From Kitasatospora sp. NBC_01287 (GTDB lineage Bacteria; Actinomycetota; Actinomycetes; Streptomycetales; Streptomycetaceae), in NCBI RefSeq assembly GCF_026340565.1, contig NZ_JAPEPB010000001.1, positions 1,364,001-1,428,000 of the forward strand: a DNA stretch of 64,000 nucleotides, written 5' to 3'. The notes beneath the pieces are model-generated. The model was not told where the DNA came from. It worked only from the letters and a program-made list of their open reading frames with translations, and did not search any database. Positions 53,876-61,355 of the stretch are shown one piece after another (the stretch's first letter is position 1; each line of letters opens with the position of its first letter). Both the position numbers and the translations under genes were made by a program.

Positions 53876-54717
53876 CCGTTCTCCTGGTACAAGGCGCACG
53901 GCGCTCGCCCGGGGCCGGGGCGGGTCACGTGCGAGAAGCGTGGAATTCGGGTGGCAGGGAGGCCGGAGGCACTCGGCGTGCCCGGTCGGGACACGAGGGG
54001 ACGGGGTCCGAGCGGCCGTGGCGGCGGCGATCGAGAAGGAGCGACGGGCCCGGCGGCCCGGTCCGATGAGCCGACCGGGCCAGCTGGTCAGCTCATCGGC
54101 CGAGGTGGCCCCGTCCTGGCGGAGCCGAACGCGGGGCGCCGAGACGGAGTACGGACCAGGTTGGTCGCCCGCTGGGACGGCCAAGGCAGCGGTCCGCTGG
54201 ACCGGGGCGGCCCGAGCCGCCGCACAGCCACCCGCCGACCCGTCGATCGACTACTGGTGACGCGTGGTCAACAACAGAGCGAGCTGGCGCGACGCAGCAG
54301 ATCGATGTCCAGCCGGGCGACCAGCATCAGCTGGCCGGCCGCACCATCGGACCCCTGCCGCATGAACCTCTCCGTCCCAGCCCCTCAGGGGCCGGCTGCG
54401 CTTGTGGACATGACACCCATGCCACCTGGCTTATCCCCGGGGCACCCCACCCGCAGTGGAGGGTTGCCAGTCAGCCGGCCGGGGCCCGTGGCTGACATTC
54501 TTCGCCGAGCCCGAGTGTACGAACGCCGTGTCGACGCCGTCAATCGACGTCCACCCACTGTCGCGCTCGGCAGCCCGCCGCCTCCGCCCCCTTTGACCAG
54601 CGCGCATCAAGATCTGACCACGCGTCACGCCGCCCCTACCGATCCATGGGCAGGATCACGGTCCGCTCGCCGCCCGGTACGGGATCATGAGCACCGTGGT
54701 CAACTGAAGGGGATCCG
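53876..54717. promoter_or_regulatory. 842-base gene-free region between the LuxR regulator and the acetyltransferase
   Basis: No frame here has convincing coding character; the open frame at 53844-54260 runs antisense over the regulator start and its composition is poor. The region must contain the divergent promoters of the regulator and the acetyltransferase. The clearest structure is the dyad at 54063-54099. A CCCCTCAGGGG palindrome lies near 54382. An AAGGGGATCCG precedes the ATG at 54718 and is the acetyltransferase ribosome binding site. GC falls somewhat between 54400 and 54680. Confidence 0.6.
54063..54099. repeat. 37-bp interrupted dyad upstream of the LuxR regulator
   Basis: CCGATGAGC (54063-54071) and its exact complement (54091-54099) flank an inner symmetric GACC/GGTC pair (54073-54076 and 54086-54089), all about one centre at 54081. 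It lies 188 bases upstream of the regulator start. It could be an operator for autoregulation or for a dimeric repressor. Confidence 0.55.
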
Positions 54718-55545
54718 ATGACAGCCCAACCCGCGCGGCCCGACCAGCCCGACCGGCCCGTTCTCCCCCACCCGCCGCTCGACGAGCGGCGGGTCGACGC
54801 CTACCTGGCCCGGATCGGCGCCGCCCGGCCCGCCGCACCCGACCTGGCCGGCCTGCGCGCCCTGCAGCAGGCGCACCTGGCCCGGGTCCCGTTCGAGAAC
54901 CTGAGCGTGCGGCTCGGCGAGCCGATCGTGCTGGAGCCGGACGCCCTGGTGGCCAAGCTGCTCGACCGGCACCGCGGCGGGTTCTGCTACGAACTCAACG
55001 GCGCCTTCGCCGCGCTGCTCGGCGCGCTCGGCTACCGGGTCGAGCTACTGGCGGCCCGGGTCTTCGGCGACAACGGGCCGGGTCCGCTCTTCGGCCACCT
55101 GGCACTGCGGGTGCTGCTGGCCGAACCCTGGCTGGTGGACGTGGGCTTCGGGCGGTTCAGCGGCCTGCCGCTGCGGCTGGCCGACCGCGGCGAGCAGCAC
55201 GACCCGGCCGGCGTCTTCACCGTCCGCGATCACGGGCCCGACCTCGACGTCCTGGAGCACGGCGCGCCCCAGTACCGACTGGACCAACGCTCCTACCAGC
55301 TCCCGGACTTCGTCCCGACCTGCTGGTGGCAGGCCACCTCCCCGGACTCGCACTTCACCCGGAGCACCACCTGCTCGCGGGCCACCGCCGAGGGCCGGAT
55401 CACGCTCTCCGGCGACCGGCTGATCCGCACGGCCGGCGGCGAGCGCCACGAGGAGCGGCTCACCGACCCGGACGAGCGGCTCGCGGCCTACCGCGAGCAC
55501 TTCGGCATCACGCTGGAGCCGGCGGCGCTGGAGCGGCTGGGCTGA
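54718..55545 (+). CDS. arylamine N-acetyltransferase (NAT family)
   Basis: A 275-residue enzyme with the full NAT catalytic triad: Cys90 in RGGFCYELN, His127 in FGHLAL and Asp141 in WLVDVGFG. It transfers acetyl or related acyl groups from CoA to arylamines or arylhydroxylamines. In ansamycin clusters a NAT homologue closes the macrolactam using an aromatic amine starter. Here the PKS ends in a thioesterase and starts from propionate, so that role is unlikely. Length is normal. The ATG has AAGGGGATCCG before it. It may be a housekeeping detoxification gene at the cluster edge, or could acylate a product. It converges on the hydroxyacid dehydrogenase gene with 57 bases between stops. Confidence 0.93.
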   Translation: MTAQPARPDQPDRPVLPHPPLDERRVDAYLARIGAARPAAPDLAGLRALQQAHLARVPFENLSVRLGEPIVLEPDALVAKLLDRHRGGFCYELNGAFAALLGALGYRVELLAARVFGDNGPGPLFGHLALRVLLAEPWLVDVGFGRFSGLPLRLADRGEQHDPAGVFTVRDHGPDLDVLEHGAPQYRLDQRSYQLPDFVPTCWWQATSPDSHFTRSTTCSRATAEGRITLSGDRLIRTAGGERHEERLTDPDERLAAYREHFGITLEPAALERLG

Positions 55546-55602
55546 GGAGTCAGTGCGGGTGGGCCGGGCTGGACGGTGCGGGGTGGTGTTGACGGCAGGC
55601 CC

Positions 55603-56571
55603 TCACCCCGTGGGCATCACGTGCGCCAGCGGCTCCCCCTTGGCGAACCGGGTCAGCTGGGCGCCGATCAACCGCTGGGCGCGGGGCAGGAACGCCGAGG
55701 AGCTGCCGCCCACGTGCGGGCTGATCAGCACGCCCGGCGCGTGCCAGAGCGGGTGGCCCGCGGGCAGCGGCTCGGGGTCGGTGACGTCCAGGGCCGCCCG
55801 CAACCGACCCGACGTCAGCTCAGCGAGCAGCGCGTCCGTCACCACGACCGGGCCGCGAGCGACGTTGACCAGCAGCGCGCCGTCCCGCAGCGTGGCGAGG
55901 AAGGCGCTGTCCACCAGGCCCCGGGTCTGCGGCGAGAGCGGCACGGCGAGGATCACCACGTCTGCCAGCGGCAGCAGTTCGGGCAGCTCGGCCAGCGAGC
56001 GGACCGGACCGGCCGGTGCCTCACGCGCCGTGCGGGCCACCCGCAGGACCTCGCACTCGAAGGGCCGCAGCCGGTCCTCGATCGCCGCGCCGACCGATCC
56101 GTACCCGACGATCAGCACGGTCCGGTCCGCCAGCGCCGGGTAGAAACCGGACCGCCACTCCTCGCGCTCCTGCCCGCGCACGAAGCCCGGGATGTCGCGC
56201 AGCGCGGCCAGCGTGAGCGCCACCGCCAGCTCGGCGGTGCTCGCGTCGTGCACCCCGCGGGCGTTGCAGAGCGTGACGCCCGGCGGCACGTGCGGCGAGA
56301 TGTCGTCCACCCCAGCGGTCTGCGTCTGCACCACGCGCAGTCGCTCCATCGCGGGCAGCAGCGGCAGCACCGTCCCGGTCCGCAGGTACGGCACGACCAG
56401 GAGCTCGACCCGCGCCAGCAGCTCGGCGGGCGGCGGCCCCGGCCGGCCGTCGCAGGCGGCGCCGTCGAAGGTGTGCACCTCGACACCACCTGGCAGGCCC
56501 GGGATCTCCGCGGCCGGATAGGGCAGCAGCACCACGGGGTCGGACAGCGGGACGGTGGATTCAGCGCTCAT
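55603..56571 (-). CDS. D-2-hydroxyacid dehydrogenase (NAD-dependent)
   Basis: A 322-residue member of the D-isomer-specific 2-hydroxyacid dehydrogenase family. The ATG at 56571 was chosen; the open frame continues 34 codons upstream with non-conserved Arg/Pro-rich sequence. The cofactor loop VGYGSVGAAI, the substrate-region catalytic Arg in NVARGP, the Glu in DVTDPEPLP and the catalytic His in ISPHVGGSS are in family order. It should interconvert a 2-oxoacid and the D-2-hydroxyacid, or reduce a glyoxylate-like substrate. It is monocistronic. No link to the PKS is visible. Confidence 0.93.
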   Translation of the reverse strand: MSAESTVPLSDPVVLLPYPAAEIPGLPGGVEVHTFDGAACDGRPGPPPAELLARVELLVVPYLRTGTVLPLLPAMERLRVVQTQTAGVDDISPHVPPGVTLCNARGVHDASTAELAVALTLAALRDIPGFVRGQEREEWRSGFYPALADRTVLIVGYGSVGAAIEDRLRPFECEVLRVARTAREAPAGPVRSLAELPELLPLADVVILAVPLSPQTRGLVDSAFLATLRDGALLVNVARGPVVVTDALLAELTSGRLRAALDVTDPEPLPAGHPLWHAPGVLISPHVGGSSSAFLPRAQRLIGAQLTRFAKGEPLAHVMPTG

Positions 56572-56920
56572 GGATGCTGAATCTACCGAGCCACCACCGG
56601 CGGGGCACACCACGCCCGGCGACCGCCGAGGGCGGGGAGGAGGCTCGACCTCCCGGGCGGCACGAGTCGCCAACGGGCCGCGCGGAGGGTGGCGGGCGTC
56701 GGCTCTTCAGCGTGGCGACGCGGGGGGACGCTCCCTCGATGACTGTCGGCGGGCGTCGGATTCCCGATAGCGGCGATGCATTTTCAGCTGACGGATGACA
56801 GATTTCAGATTCTGTCATCCGTCATCACGACAACGCCGTTTGGCCGACCCTCGCCCACTCCGTAAAGTTCACCGAGTACATCCCCACTCCACCATCAGCG
56901 ACACAAGGAAGCGGCACGCC
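56572..56920. promoter_or_regulatory. 349-base divergent region with hairpin, before the zinc-ribbon SDR
   Basis: No gene is supported. The region holds the promoters of the hydroxyacid dehydrogenase (minus) and the SDR (plus). Its main feature is the 14-bp inverted repeat at 56789-56824. Downstream of it TTTGGC, 18 bases, then TAAAGT (about 56838-56867) is a candidate promoter for the SDR. AAGGAAG stands ten bases before the ATG at 56921. Confidence 0.45.
56789..56824. repeat. 14-bp perfect inverted repeat with 8-base loop
   Basis: TGACGGATGACAGA (56789-56802) and its exact complement (56811-56824) flank TTTCAGAT. It is a strong hairpin or a palindromic operator about 97 bases upstream of the SDR start. 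Because it lies upstream of a candidate promoter, an operator is at least as likely as an RNA structure. There is no following U-run. Confidence 0.75.
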
Positions 56921-58546
56921 ATGACGACGGCAGCGGAGCAGCGACACGACCGGCAGGAGCCGATCGGCTACCCGACGCCGCCCGGCGAGGGCCAGCAGAC
57001 CGCCGCCACCGAGGCCACCACCGCGACCACCGAGGCCACCGAGGCCGCCGCCGCCGAGGCCACCGAGGCCACCGAGGCCACCGAGGCCGAACTCGACTTC
57101 GGCCCCGGGCTCGCGCCCGAGCGCCTGCGCCTCTGCCTCGACGTGCTCGCCGAGCTGGACGGCCTCCCGATCGACCACCCCGACGCGATCACCGTGCGCC
57201 AGGCCGTCGCCGGCATCTTCCGCACCGTGAAGCAGCGCCGCCGCCAGGAGGTGCGCGCCGCGAAGACGGCCAACGACCGCGCCGTCACCGCGCGCACCGC
57301 GACCGGCGCGCCCGGCCGGATCGACGACGAGACCGCGGGTGTCTTCGGTCTCACCAGCCCGACCGCGACCGCCGAGATCGCCGGCATCCTGCAGCGCCCG
57401 CGCTCCTGCTACGTCTGCAAGGGCCGCTACGTCGAGGTCGACGCGTTCTACCACCAGCTCTGCCCGACGTGCGCCGAGACCAACCGGACCCGCCGGGACG
57501 CGTCGGCCGACCTCACCGGTCGCCGGGCGCTGCTCACCGGCGGCCGGGCCAAGATCGGCATGTACATCGCGCTCCGCCTGCTGCGTGACGGTGCCCACAC
57601 GACCATCACCACCCGGTTCCCGAACGACGCGATCCGCCGCTTCACCGAGATGCCGGACAGCGCGAACTGGCTGCACCGCCTGAAGATCGTCGGCATCGAT
57701 CTGCGCGACCCCGCCCAGGTCGTCGCGCTGGCCGACTCGGTGGCCGCCGAGGGCCCGCTGGACATCCTGATCAACAACGCCGCGCAGACGGTGCGCCGCT
57801 CCCCCGCCGCCTACGCCGAGCTGGTCGCCGCCGAGTCCGCGCCGCTGCCGGCCGGGCAGTTGCCCGCCAGCGAGGTGATCGGCGCCTTCGGCAGCGGCAG
57901 CGTCGACCGCCCCGCGCTGCCCGGGCAGGCGAGCGGCGAGCGCGAGGCGCTCACCGCGCAGCAGGTCACCGCGCTCGCGCTGGTCACCGGCTCGGCCTCG
58001 CCGGCCCGGATCGAGGCGGGCACCGCGATCGACGCGGGCGGCCTGGTGCCGGACCTCGCCGACTCCAACAGCTGGGTGCAGACCGTCAGCGAGGTCGACC
58101 CGATCGAGCTGCTGGAGGTGCAGCTCTGCAACTCCACGGCGCCGTTCATCCTGGTCAGCCGCCTGCGCAAGGCGCTCGCCGCCTCCCCTGCCCGCCGCAA
58201 GTACGTGGTGAACGTCTCGGCCATGGAGGGCCAGTTCAGCCGGGGTTACAAGGGCGCGGGGCACCCGCACACCAACATGGCCAAGGCCGCGCTGAACATG
58301 CTCACCCGCACCAGCGCGCTGGAGATGCTGGAGAACGACGGCATCCTGATGACCGCCGTGGACACCGGCTGGATCACCGACGAGCGGCCGCACCCGGACA
58401 AGATGCGGCTGGCCGAGGAGGGCTTCCACGCCCCGCTCGACCTGGTGGACGGCGCGGCCCGGGTCTACGACCCGATCGTGCGCGGCGAGCACGGCGAGGA
58501 CGTCTACGGCTGCTTCCTCAAGGACTTCGAGCCCTCTCCTTGGTGA
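56921..58546 (+). CDS. atypical SDR with N-terminal Thr/Glu repeat and CX2C-X14-CX2C zinc ribbon
   Basis: 541 residues. About 60 N-terminal residues are a TEA-type repeat (ATEATEATEA). A helical segment follows, then Cys163-x2-Cys166 and Cys181-x2-Cys184, a small zinc- or iron-binding ribbon. From about 195 there is a short-chain dehydrogenase domain: LLTGGRAKIG cofactor loop, NNAAQTV, and the serine in NVSAMEG. The usual Tyr-x3-Lys reads TNMAK, so Thr451 replaces the catalytic tyrosine while Lys455 remains. A long insert between 310 and 400 is also unusual. The whole HPHTNMAK segment looks ordered rather than decayed, so it may be a distinct family with other chemistry. The stop overlaps the NUDIX start as GTGA, so the two are probably partners. 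Confidence 0.8.
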   Translation: MTTAAEQRHDRQEPIGYPTPPGEGQQTAATEATTATTEATEAAAAEATEATEATEAELDFGPGLAPERLRLCLDVLAELDGLPIDHPDAITVRQAVAGIFRTVKQRRRQEVRAAKTANDRAVTARTATGAPGRIDDETAGVFGLTSPTATAEIAGILQRPRSCYVCKGRYVEVDAFYHQLCPTCAETNRTRRDASADLTGRRALLTGGRAKIGMYIALRLLRDGAHTTITTRFPNDAIRRFTEMPDSANWLHRLKIVGIDLRDPAQVVALADSVAAEGPLDILINNAAQTVRRSPAAYAELVAAESAPLPAGQLPASEVIGAFGSGSVDRPALPGQASGEREALTAQQVTALALVTGSASPARIEAGTAIDAGGLVPDLADSNSWVQTVSEVDPIELLEVQLCNSTAPFILVSRLRKALAASPARRKYVVNVSAMEGQFSRGYKGAGHPHTNMAKAALNMLTRTSALEMLENDGILMTAVDTGWITDERPHPDKMRLAEEGFHAPLDLVDGAARVYDPIVRGEHGEDVYGCFLKDFEPSPW

Positions 58547-59127
58547 CCCCCGACGCGGCGACCGACCGCGGCACGAGCGACGGCACCGCAGCCGACCGGG
58601 CCCCGCTGGAGCGTGCCCCGATCAGTGGTGCCCCGCTGGACCGTACGCCGCTGGACCGTACGCCGCTGGACCGGGCCCCGCTGATCGGCGCGGGCGTCAT
58701 CGTCCCCACCACCGACGGGCGCGGCGTGCTGCTCGGCCGCCGCACCACGGCGGGCGAACCGCCGACCTGGGGCCTGCCCGGCGGCAAGGTGGACCACCCT
58801 GGCGAGTCGTTCGAGCAGGCAGCGGCGCGCGAACTGGCCGAGGAGACCGGGATCGAGCTGCCCGCCGGGCTGATGCGGGTACTCGGGGTGCTCCTCGACC
58901 ACCTGGACGGCCGCCCCCGGCTGACCGCAGCCGTGCTCGCGCCGCCGAGCGACGCGCCGGCCGAGGTCACCGAGCCGCACGCGTGCGGGGGTTGGGAGCG
59001 GTGCGCGCTCGACCGGCTGCCCGCACCCCTCTTCGGGCCCTCCGCCTGGGTGTTGGGCCTCTGGCTGCCGACCCCCGCACCGCTGCCCGCCGGGGTCTTC
59101 CGCTACCCGGCGAGCACCCGGCCGTGA
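58543..59127 (+). CDS. NUDIX hydrolase
   Basis: A 194-residue protein starting at the GTG overlapping the SDR stop. The first 45 residues include repeated P-L-D-R-T/A units (15-bp DNA repeats, 58630-58685). The domain then shows GAGVIVPTTDGRGVLLGRR and a NUDIX box, GGKVDHPGESFEQAAARELA followed by EETGIEL. Compared with the GX5EX7REUXEEXGU consensus, the first spacing is one residue longer (DHPG), although all the acidic ligands are present. It hydrolyses a nucleoside diphosphate linked to another group; the substrate is not inferable. Translational coupling to the zinc-ribbon SDR suggests a shared pathway, perhaps removal of a damaged or activated nucleotide. Confidence 0.88.
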   Translation: MTPDAATDRGTSDGTAADRAPLERAPISGAPLDRTPLDRTPLDRAPLIGAGVIVPTTDGRGVLLGRRTTAGEPPTWGLPGGKVDHPGESFEQAAARELAEETGIELPAGLMRVLGVLLDHLDGRPRLTAAVLAPPSDAPAEVTEPHACGGWERCALDRLPAPLFGPSAWVLGLWLPTPAPLPAGVFRYPASTRP

Positions 59128-59149
59128 CCCGGCGCTGAGCCGCCCTCAC

Positions 59150-59262
59150 GCACCCCCACCCCCAGCCCCACCCCCGCCCCGCTCCGCCCACCCCCAGCCC
59201 CACCCCCGCCTCTCCTCCGCCCTCACCCCCGCCCCGCCCCGCCCCGCCCCGCCTCCTGTTCA
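59150..59262. repeat. C-rich low-complexity tract
   Basis: Over 100 bases consist almost only of C with scattered A, G and T: repeats of CACCCCCAGCC, CCCCCGCC and finally CCCCG units. On the minus strand this gives many G-runs with G-quadruplex potential. It follows the NUDIX stop and precedes the promoter of the ATP-grasp-like gene. I see no gene in it. Confidence 0.7.
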
Positions 59263-59399
59263 ACTGCGCAGGCGAGCCGCCCCGTTCCGCCGCTTCCGGC
59301 TATCGTCCCCTGCCACGAGGAGGGCGCGGTCAGAACGCGCCGGAGCCGAGCGCGACCAGGTCCCCTGGCGGTGCCGGACTTGAGATGAGGGCGAGCTGC

Positions 59400-60767
59400 G
59401 TGAGCGACCGTGCGAGTCTGACCGAGCAGTACCTGGCCCGGGTGCGGGCGAGCGGCGCCACCGCTGCCGAGCTGATCGGGAGCCAGCCCGACTCGGCCCA
59501 GCTCACTGCGTTCTACGGCAAGGAGTTCCTCTCCCGGCCGCTCTTCATCGGCCGGGCCGAGCTGGAGCAGCTCGAACTCGACCTGCTGCGGTTCCACGGC
59601 GCCCTGACCCGGCTGCCCGAACTGCTCTTCGGCGGCGACCTCGGCGCCTTCGCCCGCGCGGTGGGCATGACGGAGGTGCAGGTCTCGGCGATCCTGCGCG
59701 GTCGTGGCCAGGGTGTGACCCGGCAGACCCGCGCGGACATCTACTGCACCGAGTCCGGGTTCAAGATGCTCGAGTGCAACATGGGCAGCGCGCTCGGCGG
59801 CATGGACAACGGCGTGATGGCCCAGGCACTGCTGGAGCACCCGGTGCTGCGCGACTTCGCCGCCGAGCACCGGCTCGGCTTCGTCGACTCCACCGAGGTC
59901 CAGGTCCACAACACGGTGACCGAGTGCGGCTTCACCCTGGCGGACCACCCGGTGGTGGCACTGGCCGACTGGCCGAGCAGCTACGAGACCCTGGCCCCCT
60001 ACAACAAGCTGCTCTGCGAGCGCTGGGGGAGCTACGGGCTGGAGGCGCACGCCTGCCACATCGGCGAGTTGGAGGTGCGCGACGGCCGGGTCCGGCTGGC
60101 GGGGCGGCCGATCGACATCGTGGTGCGCACCTTCCTGATCGAGGACCTGCTGGAATCCCCCGAGGCCCCCGCGCTGATGGACCCGGTGCTGGACGCGGCC
60201 GAGGCAGGGCTGGTCAAGATCTTCACCCCGATGGCCACCGAGGCCTTCGCCAGCAAGGGCGCGCTGGCGATGCTCTCCGACGAGCGCAACCGCCACCTCT
60301 TCACCGCCGAGGAGTTGGAGAGTCTGGACCGCCTGCTGCCGTGGACCCGGATGGTCCGGGCCGGCCAGGTCACCCTGGAGGACGGGGAGCGGGTCGAGTT
60401 GCTCGACCACGCCCTGGCCCATCAGGAGTCGCTCGCCCTCAAGCCGACCCTGCTGCACGGCGGTCAGGGCATCGTGCTCGGCTGGGACGAGCGGGTGAGC
60501 GCCGACGCCTGGCGCGAGCAGATCGCCGCCGCGGTGGACGGGCCGTACCTGCTGCAGCGCCGCGCGGTCCCGGTGACGGAGTACTTCCCGGACGAGCAGG
60601 GCGAGTTGGTTCCCTGGCTGGTCGCCTGGGGCGTCTTCACCGGCGTCAACGGCTACGGCGGCGCCTACGCGCGCGGCCTGCCGATGGACAGCGCCTCGGG
60701 CATCGTCAACACCGCCGCCGGAGCCCTGGCCTCCTCCGTGCTGATCGAACTCCCGCCGCTCGACTGA
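59400..60767 (+). CDS. circularly permuted ATP-grasp-like protein (glutathionylspermidine-synthase-related), substrate unknown
   Basis: 455 residues from the GTG at 59400, which has GAGGGCGAG eight bases upstream; an ATG five codons earlier (59385) is the alternative. The middle carries YCTESGFKMLECNMGSALGG. The C-terminal half has a segment very like ATP-grasp nucleotide and metal regions: ALKPTLLHGGQGIVLGWDE, then DGPYLLQRRAVP. That order (grasp core late, acidic strand early) is typical of circularly permuted ATP-grasp proteins, which ligate a carboxylate to an amine or thiol using ATP. I do not recognise a named enzyme. No signal peptide. A promoter is plausible just upstream (TATCGT about 59300). 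If active it could attach an amino acid or amine to an acid; a link to the PKS product is speculative. Confidence 0.65.
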   Translation: MSDRASLTEQYLARVRASGATAAELIGSQPDSAQLTAFYGKEFLSRPLFIGRAELEQLELDLLRFHGALTRLPELLFGGDLGAFARAVGMTEVQVSAILRGRGQGVTRQTRADIYCTESGFKMLECNMGSALGGMDNGVMAQALLEHPVLRDFAAEHRLGFVDSTEVQVHNTVTECGFTLADHPVVALADWPSSYETLAPYNKLLCERWGSYGLEAHACHIGELEVRDGRVRLAGRPIDIVVRTFLIEDLLESPEAPALMDPVLDAAEAGLVKIFTPMATEAFASKGALAMLSDERNRHLFTAEELESLDRLLPWTRMVRAGQVTLEDGERVELLDHALAHQESLALKPTLLHGGQGIVLGWDERVSADAWREQIAAAVDGPYLLQRRAVPVTEYFPDEQGELVPWLVAWGVFTGVNGYGGAYARGLPMDSASGIVNTAAGALASSVLIELPPLD

Positions 60768-60866
60768 CCGGAGCACCCGCCACCGGGCGGGGCGCCCGGC
60801 GCCCCGCCCCACCGCCCCCCACCCCGCCGCCCCACCACTCCGACATCCCGACACCCCGACACCCCG

Positions 60867-61343
60867 TCAGAACTGCTTCGCGGCAGCCGTGATCGCCTCC
60901 CGGATCCGGTAGTAGGTGCCGCAGCGGCAGATGTTGCGGATCTCGTCGAAGTCGGCGTCACCGATCTCGTGGCCGGCCGCGCGGGCCTGGCGCACCTTGG
61001 CCACGGCCGCCATGATCTGACCGGGCTGGCAGTAGCCGCACTGCGCGACGTCGTACGCCAACCAGGCCTCCTGCATGGGGTGCAGGTCCTTGCCGACGGT
61101 GGCGGGCAGGCCTTCGATGGTGGTGATCTCGTCGGTCGGCTGGACCGCGCCGACCGGCACCGAGCACGGGTTGAAGGCCTTCCCGTTGATGTGACTGGTG
61201 CAGGCCTGGCAGACGCCCAGCCCGCAGCCGTACTTGGGACCGGTGACGCCGAGCACGTCGCGCAGCACCCAGAGCAGCCGCACGTCGTCCTCGACCTCGA
61301 CCGAGACCGGGGCGCCGTTGAGGATGAAGGTGTGTTGGGGCAC
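60867..61343 (-). CDS. [2Fe-2S] subunit of a xanthine dehydrogenase-family molybdenum hydroxylase
   Basis: The 158-residue small subunit (CoxS/IorA type) carries both iron-sulfur clusters. The N-terminal plant-type cluster is YGCGLGVCQAC with a fourth Cys in NPCSV. The C-terminal four-helix cluster uses CGYCQPGQ and CRCGTY. The GTG start at 61343 has AGGAG 13 bases upstream. It follows the large subunit gene by 12 bases and is co-transcribed. No FAD subunit gene is adjacent, which fits the isoquinoline-1-oxidoreductase (IorAB) subgroup, in which electrons leave to another acceptor. Confidence 0.95.
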   Translation of the reverse strand: MPQHTFILNGAPVSVEVEDDVRLLWVLRDVLGVTGPKYGCGLGVCQACTSHINGKAFNPCSVPVGAVQPTDEITTIEGLPATVGKDLHPMQEAWLAYDVAQCGYCQPGQIMAAVAKVRQARAAGHEIGDADFDEIRNICRCGTYYRIREAITAAAKQF

Positions 61344-61355
61344 GGTGAGTGGCTC

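Noticed and set aside
53844..54260. A possible small gene overlapping the regulator start on the plus strand
   Set aside because: Weak start context, Arg-rich composition and overlap with the regulator's start codon and ribosome binding site; no family resemblance.
54718..55545. NAT as the chain-releasing amide synthase of the PKS
   Set aside because: The last PKS protein has an intact thioesterase and the loading module uses a KSQ/methylmalonyl starter, not an aromatic amine.
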